From assembly GCA_947452325.1 (NCBI GenBank), contig CANGCZ010000027.1, positions 1-12,538 of the forward strand: a DNA stretch of 12,538 bases, written 5' to 3'. Positions 1 to 7,302 of this stretch are shown in pieces (position 1 is the stretch's first letter; the number at the start of each line of letters is the position of its first letter). A model generated the notes under the pieces. The model did not search any database. It was not told the origin of the DNA and saw only the letters and a program-made list of their open reading frames with translations. The position numbers were made by a program, and so were the translations under genes. This DNA is from Comamonadaceae bacterium. Lineage in GTDB: Bacteria; Pseudomonadota; Gammaproteobacteria; Burkholderiales; Burkholderiaceae_C.

Positions 1-524
1 GTCAGCGCGACTTTCATTTGTTCCAGACGGGCTTTGACAGAGGTATCAAGCACCTCGTCGCCGACCACCACGCGTACGCCCCCAATGAGCTCTGGCTCAA
101 GCGCCACTTGCACATTGAGTTTGTGACCGAAGCGTTTTTCAAACACCTTGGTCAATTCATCAAGAGCGGCGCCCTCGATGGGGAATGCACTGTGCACCAC
201 GGCTTTGCGAACACCGCTTTGGGTGTCGACCAGCGCATGGAATTGCACGGCGATTTCGGGCAGCACAGACAAGCGGCCGTTTTCAACCAGCGCGGTCAAA
301 AAATTGACTGCCGCAGCCGGTAGGTTTTTCGGGCCGACTTGCGCGACCAAGTCCAGTACCTGCTGGTGACTGACTTTGGGGTCATGGGCGAATTGCTGCA
401 AACCGGGGTCAGCAGCAACCACCGCCAGGGCGTCCAGCCATTCAACAGCTTGCGCTGCCTGCGCATGCACCACCTTGAACAAGGCTTCGGCATAAGGGCG
501 GGCAATGGTTGCGATTTCAGCCAT
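1..524 (-). CDS. atpH: F1Fo ATP synthase delta subunit (partial, C-terminus cut by window edge)
   Basis: The delta subunit of F1 sits on top of the alpha3beta3 head and ties the peripheral stalk (b subunits) to F1 on the cytoplasmic side of the inner membrane. Reading the minus strand from ATG at 524-522 gives 174 codons with no stop. It begins MAEIATIARPYAEALF, the usual family start, and continues through a helical N-terminal domain to a C-terminal part containing ELIGGVRV and GDEVLDTSV. The family is about 178-180 residues long, so only a few residues and the stop are missing to the left. An AGGAC-type ribosome site lies upstream, and the gene starts 12 bp after atpF. This reading frame is continuous and matches AtpH well; shorter frames on both strands here are shadows. 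Identification is near certain. Confidence 0.95.
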   Translation of the reverse strand, partial: MAEIATIARPYAEALFKVVHAQAAQAVEWLDALAVVAADPGLQQFAHDPKVSHQQVLDLVAQVGPKNLPAAAVNFLTALVENGRLSVLPEIAVQFHALVDTQSGVRKAVVHSAFPIEGAALDELTKVFEKRFGHKLNVQVALEPELIGGVRVVVGDEVLDTSVKARLEQMKVAL

Positions 525-536
525 GGGGTCGTGTCC

Positions 537-1007
537 TCAAAGTTCCGTTTTGAGGCGGTTCAACAAATCGGCATGCACAGAAGCGTTGACTTCTTTGCGC
601 AGGATTTGTTCAGCACCTTTGACGGCCAGCACTGCCACATGGTCACGCAACCATTCTTTGCTTTTGAGCATGGCCTGTTCGGCCTCAAGATGCGCGCCAG
701 CAATGATTTTGTTGGCTTCTTCTGTGGCTTTGATTTTGGCTTCGTCGATGATGGCTGCGGCACGGCGCTCGGCCTCGGCAATGCGGGCTGCCGCGTCAGA
801 GCGGTTTTTCGCCAACTCGACCTCGACATGCTTGTGCGCATTGGTGAGTTCGATGTGTGCGTGCTCCGCAGCTTTGAGGCCATGGGCGATTTTTTCAGCA
901 CGTTCATCCAGCGCATTTGCAATCGGCGGCCACACGAATTTCATCGTGAACCAGACCAAAATGGCAAAAACAATCGCTTGAACAATCAGGGTTGCGTTGA
1001 TGCTCAC
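537..1007 (-). CDS. atpF: F1Fo ATP synthase subunit b
   Basis: Subunit b dimerises to form the peripheral stator stalk that links Fo to F1. The protein has 156 residues, the usual length. It has one N-terminal membrane helix (about residues 5-26, ending FTMKFVWPP), then a long charged, Ala/Glu/Lys-rich helix typical of the b-subunit coiled coil, and it ends VKGAEQILRKEVNASVHADLLNRLKTEL-like in character (AEQIL and LLNRLKTEL visible). The start is GTG at 1007-1005, preceded by AGAGAGG at good spacing; the MSINAT start agrees with betaproteobacterial homologues. It lies between atpE (31 bp upstream) and atpH (12 bp downstream) in the operon. Confidence 0.96.
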   Translation of the reverse strand: MSINATLIVQAIVFAILVWFTMKFVWPPIANALDERAEKIAHGLKAAEHAHIELTNAHKHVEVELAKNRSDAAARIAEAERRAAAIIDEAKIKATEEANKIIAGAHLEAEQAMLKSKEWLRDHVAVLAVKGAEQILRKEVNASVHADLLNRLKTEL

Positions 1008-1038
1008 GTCAACACCTCTCTATGGGCGGTTGGATGGA

Positions 1039-1287
1039 TTACTTCAGGACGAAAGGATTGGCGAAGGCGAACATCATGGCGATACCCACGCCAATCAGGA
1101 AAGCCGCGTCAATCAAACCAGCCAGCAAGAACATTTTGGTTTGCAATTCGTTCATCAGCTCGGGCTGACGTGCTGCAGCTTCCAGGTATTTGCTGCCCAT
1201 GATGCCGATACCAATACAAGCACCGATGGCGCCCAGTCCAATGATCAGACCCGAGGCGAGTGCAACTAAACCAAGTACGTGTTCCAT
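1039..1287 (-). CDS. atpE: F1Fo ATP synthase subunit c (proteolipid ring)
   Basis: Subunit c forms the membrane rotor ring that carries protons. The 82 residues make a hairpin of two membrane helices (about 5-30 and 52-77) joined by the polar loop with the conserved RQPE at 40-43. The proton-carrying carboxylate is D60 in LAGLIDAAF. The glutamate-serine pair typical of sodium-coupled rings is absent, so proton coupling is expected. The start ATG (1287-1285) follows a strong TAGGAGC site, stronger than those of its neighbours; this suits the high copy number of c, although that link is my inference. It lies 46 bp after atpB and 31 bp before atpF. Confidence 0.97.
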   Translation of the reverse strand: MEHVLGLVALASGLIIGLGAIGACIGIGIMGSKYLEAAARQPELMNELQTKMFLLAGLIDAAFLIGVGIAMMFAFANPFVLK

Positions 1288-1333
1288 GAAAAGCTCCTAA
1301 GCAAGGTGATGGAAAGGTTGAGAAAAAACGAAA

Positions 1334-2179
1334 TCAGTGAGCGTCGTGCGCCTGCCCGATGTAGACCAAGGTCAACATCATGAAAATGAAGGCTTGCAGT
1401 GCGACGATCAAAATGTGGAAGATGGCCCAGATGGAGCCGGCGATGATGTGGCCAATGGGCAGCAAAATACCGCTCAAGCTCATGGCGGCAGCGCTGCCCA
1501 TGAGGGCGATCAACATGAAGATGAGTTCGCCGGCGTACATGTTGCCGAACAATCGCATGCCGTGTGACACGGTTTTGGCGACAAATTCAATCATCTGGAA
1601 ACCGAAATTGATGGGCCACAAAATGGGGTGCGCGCCGAACGGAGCGGTGGTGAGTTCGTGGAACCAACCGCCTATGCCCTTGATTTTGATGTTGTAAAAC
1701 AGACAAATCAGCAGCACCGACACAGACATTCCGAGGGTGGTGGACAAATCCGCCGTAGGCACCACACGGAAGTAATGGATGCTGTGGTCTATGCCAGTCC
1801 ACTCAAACACTTGGTGAAATAAATCGACCGGCAAAAAGTCCATGCTGTTGAGCAAAAAAATCCAAACAAACACAGTCAAAGCCAGCGGGGACACCAGCTT
1901 TCGGCTGTGCGCGTTGTGCACTATGCCCTTGGCTTGGGTATCCACCATTTCAAACAATATTTCCACCGCCGCCTGAAAACGGCCAGGCACACCGGAGGTG
2001 GCTGCACGCGCGGCACGCCAGAGGAAAAACGAGCCGACGAAGCCCAGCAGAACCGACCAAAAAATGGAGTCCAGATTGACGACTGAAAAATCAATCACGC
2101 CGCCCATGGGCTTGCTTTGAAGATGGGTCAGGTGATGACCTATGTACTCTCCAGCAGTCAGCGTACTTGTTTCCGACAT
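1334..2179 (-). CDS. atpB: F1Fo ATP synthase subunit a (proton channel)
   Basis: Subunit a provides the half-channels through which protons reach and leave the c-ring. Several membrane helices are visible, and the essential arginine lies in the motif MRLFGNMYAGE (R209 counting from the chosen start). The C-terminal helices contain LIVALQAFIFMMLTLVYIGQAH, typical of the family. The frame can be opened at a TTG (2185-2183), but AAAGAG touches that codon directly. The ATG two codons later (2179-2177) has the same AAAGAG at 6-nt spacing, so I start there (281 residues). It follows atpI by 10 bp and precedes atpE by 46 bp. Confidence 0.95.
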   Translation of the reverse strand: MSETSTLTAGEYIGHHLTHLQSKPMGGVIDFSVVNLDSIFWSVLLGFVGSFFLWRAARAATSGVPGRFQAAVEILFEMVDTQAKGIVHNAHSRKLVSPLALTVFVWIFLLNSMDFLPVDLFHQVFEWTGIDHSIHYFRVVPTADLSTTLGMSVSVLLICLFYNIKIKGIGGWFHELTTAPFGAHPILWPINFGFQMIEFVAKTVSHGMRLFGNMYAGELIFMLIALMGSAAAMSLSGILLPIGHIIAGSIWAIFHILIVALQAFIFMMLTLVYIGQAHDAH

Positions 2180-2189
2180 ATTCAACTCT

Positions 2190-2702
2190 TTACAAAGCGG
2201 TGTCTGGTTGAGATGCCGATGTGGGTTTACCCCAGATCAACGCCAGCCAATACACCTTCATCGTCACAACCAAGCCTGCCAACAAGGCAGGCCAACTTAA
2301 TTCGGGCAGCACTCTCGGCGCAAGCACCAAAAGCAACACAGCCAACACCCATTTCACCCCTTGCCAAGCCGCAAAACTCATCGCAGCCGTCATGGCATTG
2401 AGGGAAGCAGCAGGAGATGTCAAACCCCGGGCAAACAACGCTGCGGGGACAACCACCGTCATTGCGCCGTACATCCAGGACAAGCCAAGCGAACCGCTTC
2501 TAAACCAGAGCGCGACGACAGATGACAATAAAACAGCCACCAGCATTTGCGCCGCCAACACACGCCAAACTGAGATTGCGGGCTGGCTTTGTCGCCATGC
2601 CTGCGCTTGTTCGGCGCTCCAGGGTTGAAACTTCGGCTCTTGGCCCTCAGGTTCAACGTCTGTGAATGTGGGTTTTTCGCGGCTTGAAGGTAACTGTGTC
2701 AT
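2190..2702 (-). CDS. atpI: ATP synthase subunit I, AtpI-like, first gene of the atp operon
   Basis: AtpI is a non-essential membrane protein encoded at the head of many atp operons and linked to c-ring assembly. From the ATG at 2702-2700 it has 170 residues: a hydrophilic N-terminal part of about 40 residues rich in Pro, Glu and Gln, then four probable membrane helices (beginning near ISVWRVLAAQ, LGLSWMYGAM, WQGVKWVLAV and LSWPALLAGL in order). Sequence conservation in this family is weak, so the call leans on topology and its place 10 bp before atpB. A GTG at 2738 would add 12 residues, but it lacks a ribosome site; the ATG has only a weak GGAT. It is divergent from ybeD across about 93 bp. 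Confidence 0.85.
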   Translation of the reverse strand: MTQLPSSREKPTFTDVEPEGQEPKFQPWSAEQAQAWRQSQPAISVWRVLAAQMLVAVLLSSVVALWFRSGSLGLSWMYGAMTVVVPAALFARGLTSPAASLNAMTAAMSFAAWQGVKWVLAVLLLVLAPRVLPELSWPALLAGLVVTMKVYWLALIWGKPTSASQPDTAL

Positions 2703-2795
2703 GGTGATCCGCGACGCCCCTTCGTGCAGCAAAGCCACTGATTGTAAGGTATCTTATAGGGCTTTCCCGAATCTTTTCGAAAAAAACCCCTCACC

Positions 2796-3065
2796 ATGAC
2801 TCAGCCCAGCGACAGTTTGATTGAATACCCCTGTGATTTCCCAATCAAAGTCATGGGTTTGAATGTGGACGGTTTCCAAACTGCCATGGGCTTTGTCGCC
2901 CGTCAATTTGACCCGGCCTGGCAGGAAAACACCCTGGAAACCCGGGAAAGCAAAGGGGGCAAATACCTGGGCCTGACCTTGACCGTGCGGGTGATTAACC
3001 GGGAACAACTCGATGAGCTGTACCGCACCCTCAGCAGCCATCCCATGGTGAAAGTGGTACTTTAG
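2796..3065 (+). CDS. ybeD: YbeD/DUF493 family protein
   Basis: This is a small cytosolic protein of 89 residues of the DUF493 (YbeD) family, which has an ACT-like alpha/beta fold and no settled function. Visible family features are the N-terminal YPCDFPIKVMG and a C-terminal part in which a beta strand (GLTLTVRV) precedes a helix and the end HPMVKVVL. No clear Shine-Dalgarno precedes the ATG (upstream is AAAAAACCCCTCACC), so initiation may be weak. Its TAG stop shares one base with the GTG start of lipB (TAGTG), which implies translational coupling. The ybeD-lipB order is widespread in proteobacteria and supports the call. Confidence 0.92.
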   Translation: MTQPSDSLIEYPCDFPIKVMGLNVDGFQTAMGFVARQFDPAWQENTLETRESKGGKYLGLTLTVRVINREQLDELYRTLSSHPMVKVVL

Positions 3066-3757
3066 TGACCTTGCCCATCGTCAGCATCAAGGGCACGCTG
3101 GATTACGCCCGCAGCCTGTTTGCGATGCAGGAGTTCACGGCGCAGCGCAATGAGCACACGCCTGACGAAATCTGGTTATGCCAGCACCCGCCGGTGTTCA
3201 CCCAGGGCCAGGCGGGCAAAGCCGAACACCTGTTGTCTATGAGCGACATACCGGTGGTATCCAGCAACCGCGGCGGTCAAGTCACGTTTCACGGACCGGG
3301 TCAGGTGGTGGCGTATGCCTTGATCGACTTGAAGCGCGCAGGCTACTTCGTCAAAGAGTACGTGTACCGCATCGAAGAAGCGGTGTTGAAAACACTGGCA
3401 CATGTCGGCGTCACCGGCCACCGGGTCGCCGGCGCGCCCGGTATTTACGTGCGTTCAGATGCGCCTTTTGACCATGCGCGCTTGCCATCCCGGCCACAAC
3501 ACGGCCTCAGCCCGGCGACACCTGACTTCACGGGCCTGGCCAAAATCGCCGCGCTCGGTGTCAAAGTCAGCCGCCACTGCGCCTACCACGGGGTGGCGCT
3601 GAATGTGCACATGGACTTATCCCCCTTTTCGCTGATCAACCCCTGCGGCTACGCCGGACTGGCGACCACTGATCTTTTTACAATCGGCAGTGAAGTCAGC
3701 TGGCAGGAAATGGCTGATGTGCTGGGCAGCAAGCTTGCCACCTCCTTAATGCCTTAA
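3065..3757 (+). CDS. lipB: Octanoyltransferase (lipoyl/octanoyl-ACP:protein N-octanoyltransferase)
   Basis: LipB moves the octanoyl group from acyl carrier protein to lysines of lipoyl domains (pyruvate and 2-oxoglutarate dehydrogenases, GcvH); LipA then inserts sulphur. The 230-residue protein shows the signature RGGQVTFHGPGQ (69-80), the catalytic lysine K160 in LAKIAALG, a histidine in YHGVALNV and the acyl-thioester cysteine C194 in NPCGYAGL. The K-to-C spacing of 34 residues equals that of characterised LipB enzymes. Residues about 131-157 form an extra loop compared with the shorter E. coli enzyme. The start is GTG, overlapping the ybeD stop by one base. lipA follows after 13 bp. Confidence 0.96.
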   Translation: MTLPIVSIKGTLDYARSLFAMQEFTAQRNEHTPDEIWLCQHPPVFTQGQAGKAEHLLSMSDIPVVSSNRGGQVTFHGPGQVVAYALIDLKRAGYFVKEYVYRIEEAVLKTLAHVGVTGHRVAGAPGIYVRSDAPFDHARLPSRPQHGLSPATPDFTGLAKIAALGVKVSRHCAYHGVALNVHMDLSPFSLINPCGYAGLATTDLFTIGSEVSWQEMADVLGSKLATSLMP

Positions 3758-3770
3758 ACCCAAGGTCGAC

Positions 3771-4760
3771 ATGACAGCACCACAAGTACCTGAAACCGTA
3801 CCGGCTTACGACGCCAGCGCCAAACAAAAATCCGCCGACAAAGTCTCGCGCATTCCCGTCAAGGTGGTGCACACCGGCGAGGCATTGAAAAAACCGGACT
3901 GGATACGTGTCAAAGCCAGTTCGCCGAATTCGCGCTTCGGTGAAATCAAAGACATATTGCGCGCCAACAAACTGGTGACGGTTTGCGAAGAAGCCTCTTG
4001 CCCCAACATCGGCGAATGCTTTGGCAAGGGCACGGCCACCTTCATGATCATGGGCGACAAATGCACGCGCCGCTGCCCGTTTTGCGATGTCGGCCACGGC
4101 CGACCTGACCCGCTGGATGTGAACGAGCCGATGAATTTGGCCAACACCATTGCCGCATTGAAATTGCGCTACGTGGTGATCACCAGCGTGGACCGCGACG
4201 ATTTGCGCGACGGCGGCGCAGCGCATTTTGTGGAGTGCATACGCCAGACCCGCGCGTTGTCCCCGCAAACCCAAATTGAAGTCTTGGTGCCCGACTTTCG
4301 CGGCCGTGACGACCGCGCATTGAACATTTTGAAAGAAGCGCCGCCGGACGTGATGAACCACAACCTGGAAACCGTGCCGCGCTTGTACAAAGAAGCCCGC
4401 CCGGGCAGCGACTATGCGTTCAGTTTGAATTTGTTGAAAAAATTCAAAGCGCTGTTTCCGCATGTGCCGACCAAAAGCGGTTTGATGGTGGGCCTGGGAG
4501 AAACCGACGAAGAAATACTCACCACCATGCAAGACATGCGCGACCACGACATAGACATGTTGACCCTGGGTCAGTACCTGGCACCCAGCACCCACCATTT
4601 GCCCGTCAAACGCTATGTGCATCCGGACACGTTCAAGATGTTTGAAGAACGCGCATACGCCATGGGTTTTTCACATGCGGCGGTCGGACCCATGGTCAGG
4701 TCGAGTTACCACGCGGATCAGCAGGCGCATGCGGCCATGAATCAATCTAGCGAGCTATAA
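3771..4760 (+). CDS. lipA: Lipoyl synthase (radical SAM)
   Basis: LipA is a radical SAM enzyme that inserts two sulphur atoms at C6 and C8 of the protein-bound octanoyl chain made by LipB. The 329-residue protein has both iron-sulphur sites: the auxiliary cluster C72-x4-C77-x5-C83 (CEEASCPNIGEC) and the SAM cluster C98-x3-C102-x2-C105 (CTRRCPFC). The C-terminal RSSY motif at 310-313, which supplies a serine ligand to the auxiliary cluster, is present. The first 25 residues or so are poorly conserved in the family. An AAGG site precedes the ATG. It is the last gene of the ybeD-lipB-lipA operon. Confidence 0.98.
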   Translation: MTAPQVPETVPAYDASAKQKSADKVSRIPVKVVHTGEALKKPDWIRVKASSPNSRFGEIKDILRANKLVTVCEEASCPNIGECFGKGTATFMIMGDKCTRRCPFCDVGHGRPDPLDVNEPMNLANTIAALKLRYVVITSVDRDDLRDGGAAHFVECIRQTRALSPQTQIEVLVPDFRGRDDRALNILKEAPPDVMNHNLETVPRLYKEARPGSDYAFSLNLLKKFKALFPHVPTKSGLMVGLGETDEEILTTMQDMRDHDIDMLTLGQYLAPSTHHLPVKRYVHPDTFKMFEERAYAMGFSHAAVGPMVRSSYHADQQAHAAMNQSSEL

Positions 4761-4787
4761 AAAAAAGAACCCGCGCAAGGCGGGTTC
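4760..4787 (-). terminator. Intrinsic terminator reading on the minus strand, at the 3' end of lipA
   Basis: A perfect 8-bp stem (GAACCCGC at 4767-4774 with GCGGGTTC at 4780-4787) and a 5-nt loop are flanked on the plus-strand left side by an A-run. Read on the minus strand this is a GC-rich hairpin followed by a run of eight or nearly eight T: a textbook Rho-independent terminator. Read on plus, the hairpin is followed by AATACTAT with no T-run, so it is a poor terminator for lipA. It would stop minus-strand transcripts arriving from the island before they run antisense into lipA. Confidence 0.8.
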
Positions 4788-4868
4788 AATACTATCGTCT
4801 GTCCGTGGGGGGAGGCTTACGCCAACATATCCCTCGGCTAGTACTAAAATTATATACACTTTGCGCCC

Positions 4869-5531
4869 ATGCCATCTATCAGCACAGAAGAAGCGATTAG
4901 GAATGCCCTTACTCCCGCACGGTTGGGCACGTTCGAGAGCGCCACCAAGGTAACGACGACTTTGACGGGTGCTTTGGCACTTTACGCTTGGAACGCTCAA
5001 GTAGCAGCGGCCATGTTGGCTCCTCTTCATATATGCGAAGTCGTTATTCGTAATGCGGTTGCTGACGCAATTGCTTCTGTTTACGGTGCACAGTGGCCAT
5101 GGTCTTCGAGTTTCATACGAAGCCTACCTAACCCTCCACACGGCTATCAAGCTCGTCAAGACTTGCTAACTGTCAGTGCAAGCAAAGCCTCTGTCGGCAA
5201 GGTGATTCCTGAACTGAAGTTTGTGTTTTGGCAGACCCTATTTACCCAGCGCTTTGACCATCGTCTGTGGCAACCCCACTTGAAGACAGTACTGCCCTAC
5301 GTGGATACGGCAAAAAGTGTTCCAGAACTTCGGCGACTGATTTATACAGAGCTGGAGCAGTTGCGCAAATTGCGGAACAGGATTGCACACCATGAGCCGA
5401 TATTCCAAAGGAATTTGATCGACGATCTGCAAAAAGCATATGAATTGATTGCCTTTCGATGCCCTGTCACTGCGCAGTGGATGGACGGAAACCAACAAGC
5501 AAAGCAATTTATCGCTATCAAACCTAACTGA
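4869..5531 (+). CDS. Abi-family HEPN protein (abortive-infection-like)
   Basis: This 220-residue protein resembles the Abi-like family (Abi_2/AbiD-F type), whose studied members cause abortive infection or act as toxins; many members have no assigned role. The N-terminal pattern ARLGTF...ALALYAWNAQ (18-44) and CEVVIRNAV (56-64) are family landmarks. The C-terminal HEPN motif is R169-N170-R-I-A-H174-H175-E-P, fitting the R-x4-6-H active site of HEPN ribonucleases. The start at ATG 4869 is chosen for homologous N-terminal length; no Shine-Dalgarno is visible just upstream, so expression may be low or leaderless. It stands alone between the lipA terminator and the convergent HEPN gene 124 bp away. 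GC (about 48% in a sampled line) differs from both the core genes and the AT-rich pair, suggesting separate acquisition. No partner antitoxin is evident. Confidence 0.8.
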   Translation: MPSISTEEAIRNALTPARLGTFESATKVTTTLTGALALYAWNAQVAAAMLAPLHICEVVIRNAVADAIASVYGAQWPWSSSFIRSLPNPPHGYQARQDLLTVSASKASVGKVIPELKFVFWQTLFTQRFDHRLWQPHLKTVLPYVDTAKSVPELRRLIYTELEQLRKLRNRIAHHEPIFQRNLIDDLQKAYELIAFRCPVTAQWMDGNQQAKQFIAIKPN

Positions 5532-5655
5532 CGCGAACCCAAGAAACGCATTACTTTGATCGAACGATTTTGATTTGATTGACTCGGCAGGCCACTGCTG
5601 TCGTGACAACTACTTAACCGGAGGGCAATAGAGTTGGCAAAGTTAAGATGGACTT

Positions 5656-6171
5656 CTAATTGGTAACAAGTAATTCAACTTCCTTATGAACAGTTTCGTC
5701 CAATATTCTTAGCACTTCACATCCACTGCAAAAATAAAGGATCGTCTCATCAATTGAAAGCAGGTTTGTGCCACCATGTGCAAAGCTATTTCGTGCTTTA
5801 ACTAAATTATTTAATGAGTCTTTTAGTTTGGGCTTGTCCGAAAGAGCTATTTTTTCATCAAATTGAGCCCTCCAATCTTGATCGAATTCACTTAATAAAT
5901 TTTCGATTGCCCCTAATGTTGGGTTTGTGCTGGAATTTCTAATTTTTCTTGCGACAAAGTTTTTAAGTTGTTTATGGCTATCTCTATCAACACGATCTGC
6001 AATGATTGTCTTAAAACCAGTTTCTATACTGCCTGAAGCGCGCATGACGGCATACTTCTTTATATATGGTGTGGGGTTTGCACACTCACCCAATCCAATC
6101 AATAGGGCTTTGATGCTTTCTAACTCTTGTTTGCATTCTTCAAGCAGTTGTGTCACGTTTAAATTGTTCAT
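5656..6171 (-). CDS. HEPN-domain protein, partner of the DUF262 gene
   Basis: A 171-residue protein, predicted mostly alpha-helical, with the HEPN motif R127-N128-S-F-A-H132-G inside KARNSFAHG. A second landmark, KIRNSSTNPTLGAIENLL (76-93), together with ASGSIETGF (45-53), recalls the RiboL-PSP-HEPN group, though I assign the subgroup only from memory of motifs. HEPN proteins with an intact RN-x3-H are commonly metal-independent RNases; activity here is inferred. The ATG (6171-6169) lies 6 bp after the DUF262 stop, with AAGGAG lying in the last two DUF262 codons, so translation is almost certainly coupled. The base composition is AT-rich like the DUF262 gene and unlike the rest of the window. 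It converges on the Abi-like gene. Confidence 0.82.
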   Translation of the reverse strand: MNNLNVTQLLEECKQELESIKALLIGLGECANPTPYIKKYAVMRASGSIETGFKTIIADRVDRDSHKQLKNFVARKIRNSSTNPTLGAIENLLSEFDQDWRAQFDEKIALSDKPKLKDSLNNLVKARNSFAHGGTNLLSIDETILYFCSGCEVLRILDETVHKEVELLVTN

Positions 6172-6177
6172 GAATCG

Positions 6178-7302
6178 CTACTCCTTCAGCGCATTGAACA
6201 TTTCGTCGACACGTTTTCTTATATTTTTAATGCGCATCGTTTCTTGAGAAAGCGACTTCTGATAATCAGAATTTTTAAGAACTTGAATTTTCTTATCCTG
6301 ATATTGAGTCGCAGTTTTCTTTGGAAGCTTCTCTTTTACAACTTTCCATGACGCAATCATGATTGCATCAAAAACAGTCGAACTTAGGCTGTTGACAAAT
6401 TTTGATGTATCACTTGGGGAAAGATTGTTGAACGCCGTAATTCCAAAACTTTCATGTACGAAATCAACAGTCTGAATAAATTTTTCTCGCAGTCCGTTAA
6501 TTTCCAATTGACTCCGAACTTTACCCATATATTCATTAAGACTTTTTTTCAACGAAATTTTTGGGGGGTTGGGGTTTGAATCAAAAATCCAGTCATCTGA
6601 AAGCGTAAAGAAACGAAGGATCATTTCAAGATCGTACATTCGACTATCTTGTGTTTCTTCACCCCAAAGTGATCGCCACTTCGCATTAGTATTCAATTCA
6701 AAGAGCAGGCTGTTTAAAGCTCCCTGGTAGACGCAGTTACGTATTTCTTGAGGAAGCAATGAGCGACCACTCGTATTGATACGTTCAAAAATTTGATACA
6801 GACTTGTATCCCCTTTTTCGGGATGTTGCTGCATGAAAATTATTGCGTGAATCGTTGTATTTCTAATTTTTCGCTTTTCTTCCTCCATCAATTGCGCAAA
6901 ATTCTTACCTCGCCAGCGTTCGTGAATTCGATCGCTGTTAGACAATGAGAATGGCGTGTTGTCATCCGAAAAAACTCCCTTGACAAAGTCCCTTACGGTC
7001 ATAATACGTTGATAACCGTCAATGATCAGTAATTTTTCGTCTGGAGTTTTCGCTAAGAAGATACTGGGAACCGGAAGGCCGAGCAGAATTGAATCTATGA
7101 ATCTAGAAGCTTCGACTCTGTCCCAAACGTAGTTTCGCTGTAGTTCAGGTTTCACTAATTCATTGTCGTCATAGCGCGCGATGAGTTCACGAAATGACAG
7201 ATCAGCACCCCATGAAGAAATCCGAAATAGATCATCATTTGTATACGAATCATCCGACTCGTCTTTAGGCTTATCAATACGGGTCTGATTTATTGCGTTC
7301 AC
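6178..7302 (-). CDS. DUF262 domain protein (ParB/GmrS-like)
   Basis: A 374-residue protein of the DUF262 family, whose N-terminal domain has the ParB/Srx-like nucleotide-handling fold found in GmrSD-type restriction enzymes and several anti-phage systems. Visible motifs in order: KPELQRNYVWD (51-61), FIDSILLGLPVPSIFL (68-83), the signature IIDGYQR (93-99, DGYQR rather than the commoner DGQQR), and FERINTSGRSLLPQEIRN (172-189). The C-terminal part (about 240-374) is helical and I see no HNH or DUF1524 motif, so it is not a complete GmrSD fusion. The start is GTG at 7302-7300 after GGGGAA; no other start lies close downstream. It is the first confident gene of a two-gene operon with the HEPN gene. 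The composition (about 37% GC in counted lines) points to horizontal acquisition. Confidence 0.87.
   Translation of the reverse strand: MNAINQTRIDKPKDESDDSYTNDDLFRISSWGADLSFRELIARYDDNELVKPELQRNYVWDRVEASRFIDSILLGLPVPSIFLAKTPDEKLLIIDGYQRIMTVRDFVKGVFSDDNTPFSLSNSDRIHERWRGKNFAQLMEEEKRKIRNTTIHAIIFMQQHPEKGDTSLYQIFERINTSGRSLLPQEIRNCVYQGALNSLLFELNTNAKWRSLWGEETQDSRMYDLEMILRFFTLSDDWIFDSNPNPPKISLKKSLNEYMGKVRSQLEINGLREKFIQTVDFVHESFGITAFNNLSPSDTSKFVNSLSSTVFDAIMIASWKVVKEKLPKKTATQYQDKKIQVLKNSDYQKSLSQETMRIKNIRKRVDEMFNALKE

Noticed and set aside
339..1202. Long plus-strand frame of 287 codons across atpH, atpF and atpE
   Set aside because: It is antisense to three well-identified atp genes and arises from their codon bias.
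2739..2795. Promoter elements for the atp operon on minus (TACAAT at 2746-2741, TATAAG at 2758-2753)
   Set aside because: Both resemble -10 boxes, but the hexamers 17 nt upstream (CGGGAA, TTCGAA) are poor -35 matches, so I do not list a promoter.
4755..5030. Minus-strand frame of 91 codons opposite the start of the Abi-like gene
   Set aside because: Its translation has no family-like features and it crosses the lipA terminator; it is antisense to a better supported gene.
5570..5615. Hairpin CGGCAG-GCCA-CTGCTG between the convergent Abi-like and HEPN genes
   Set aside because: The stem is short with a G-U pair and no T-tract on either side, so a bidirectional terminator is not supported.
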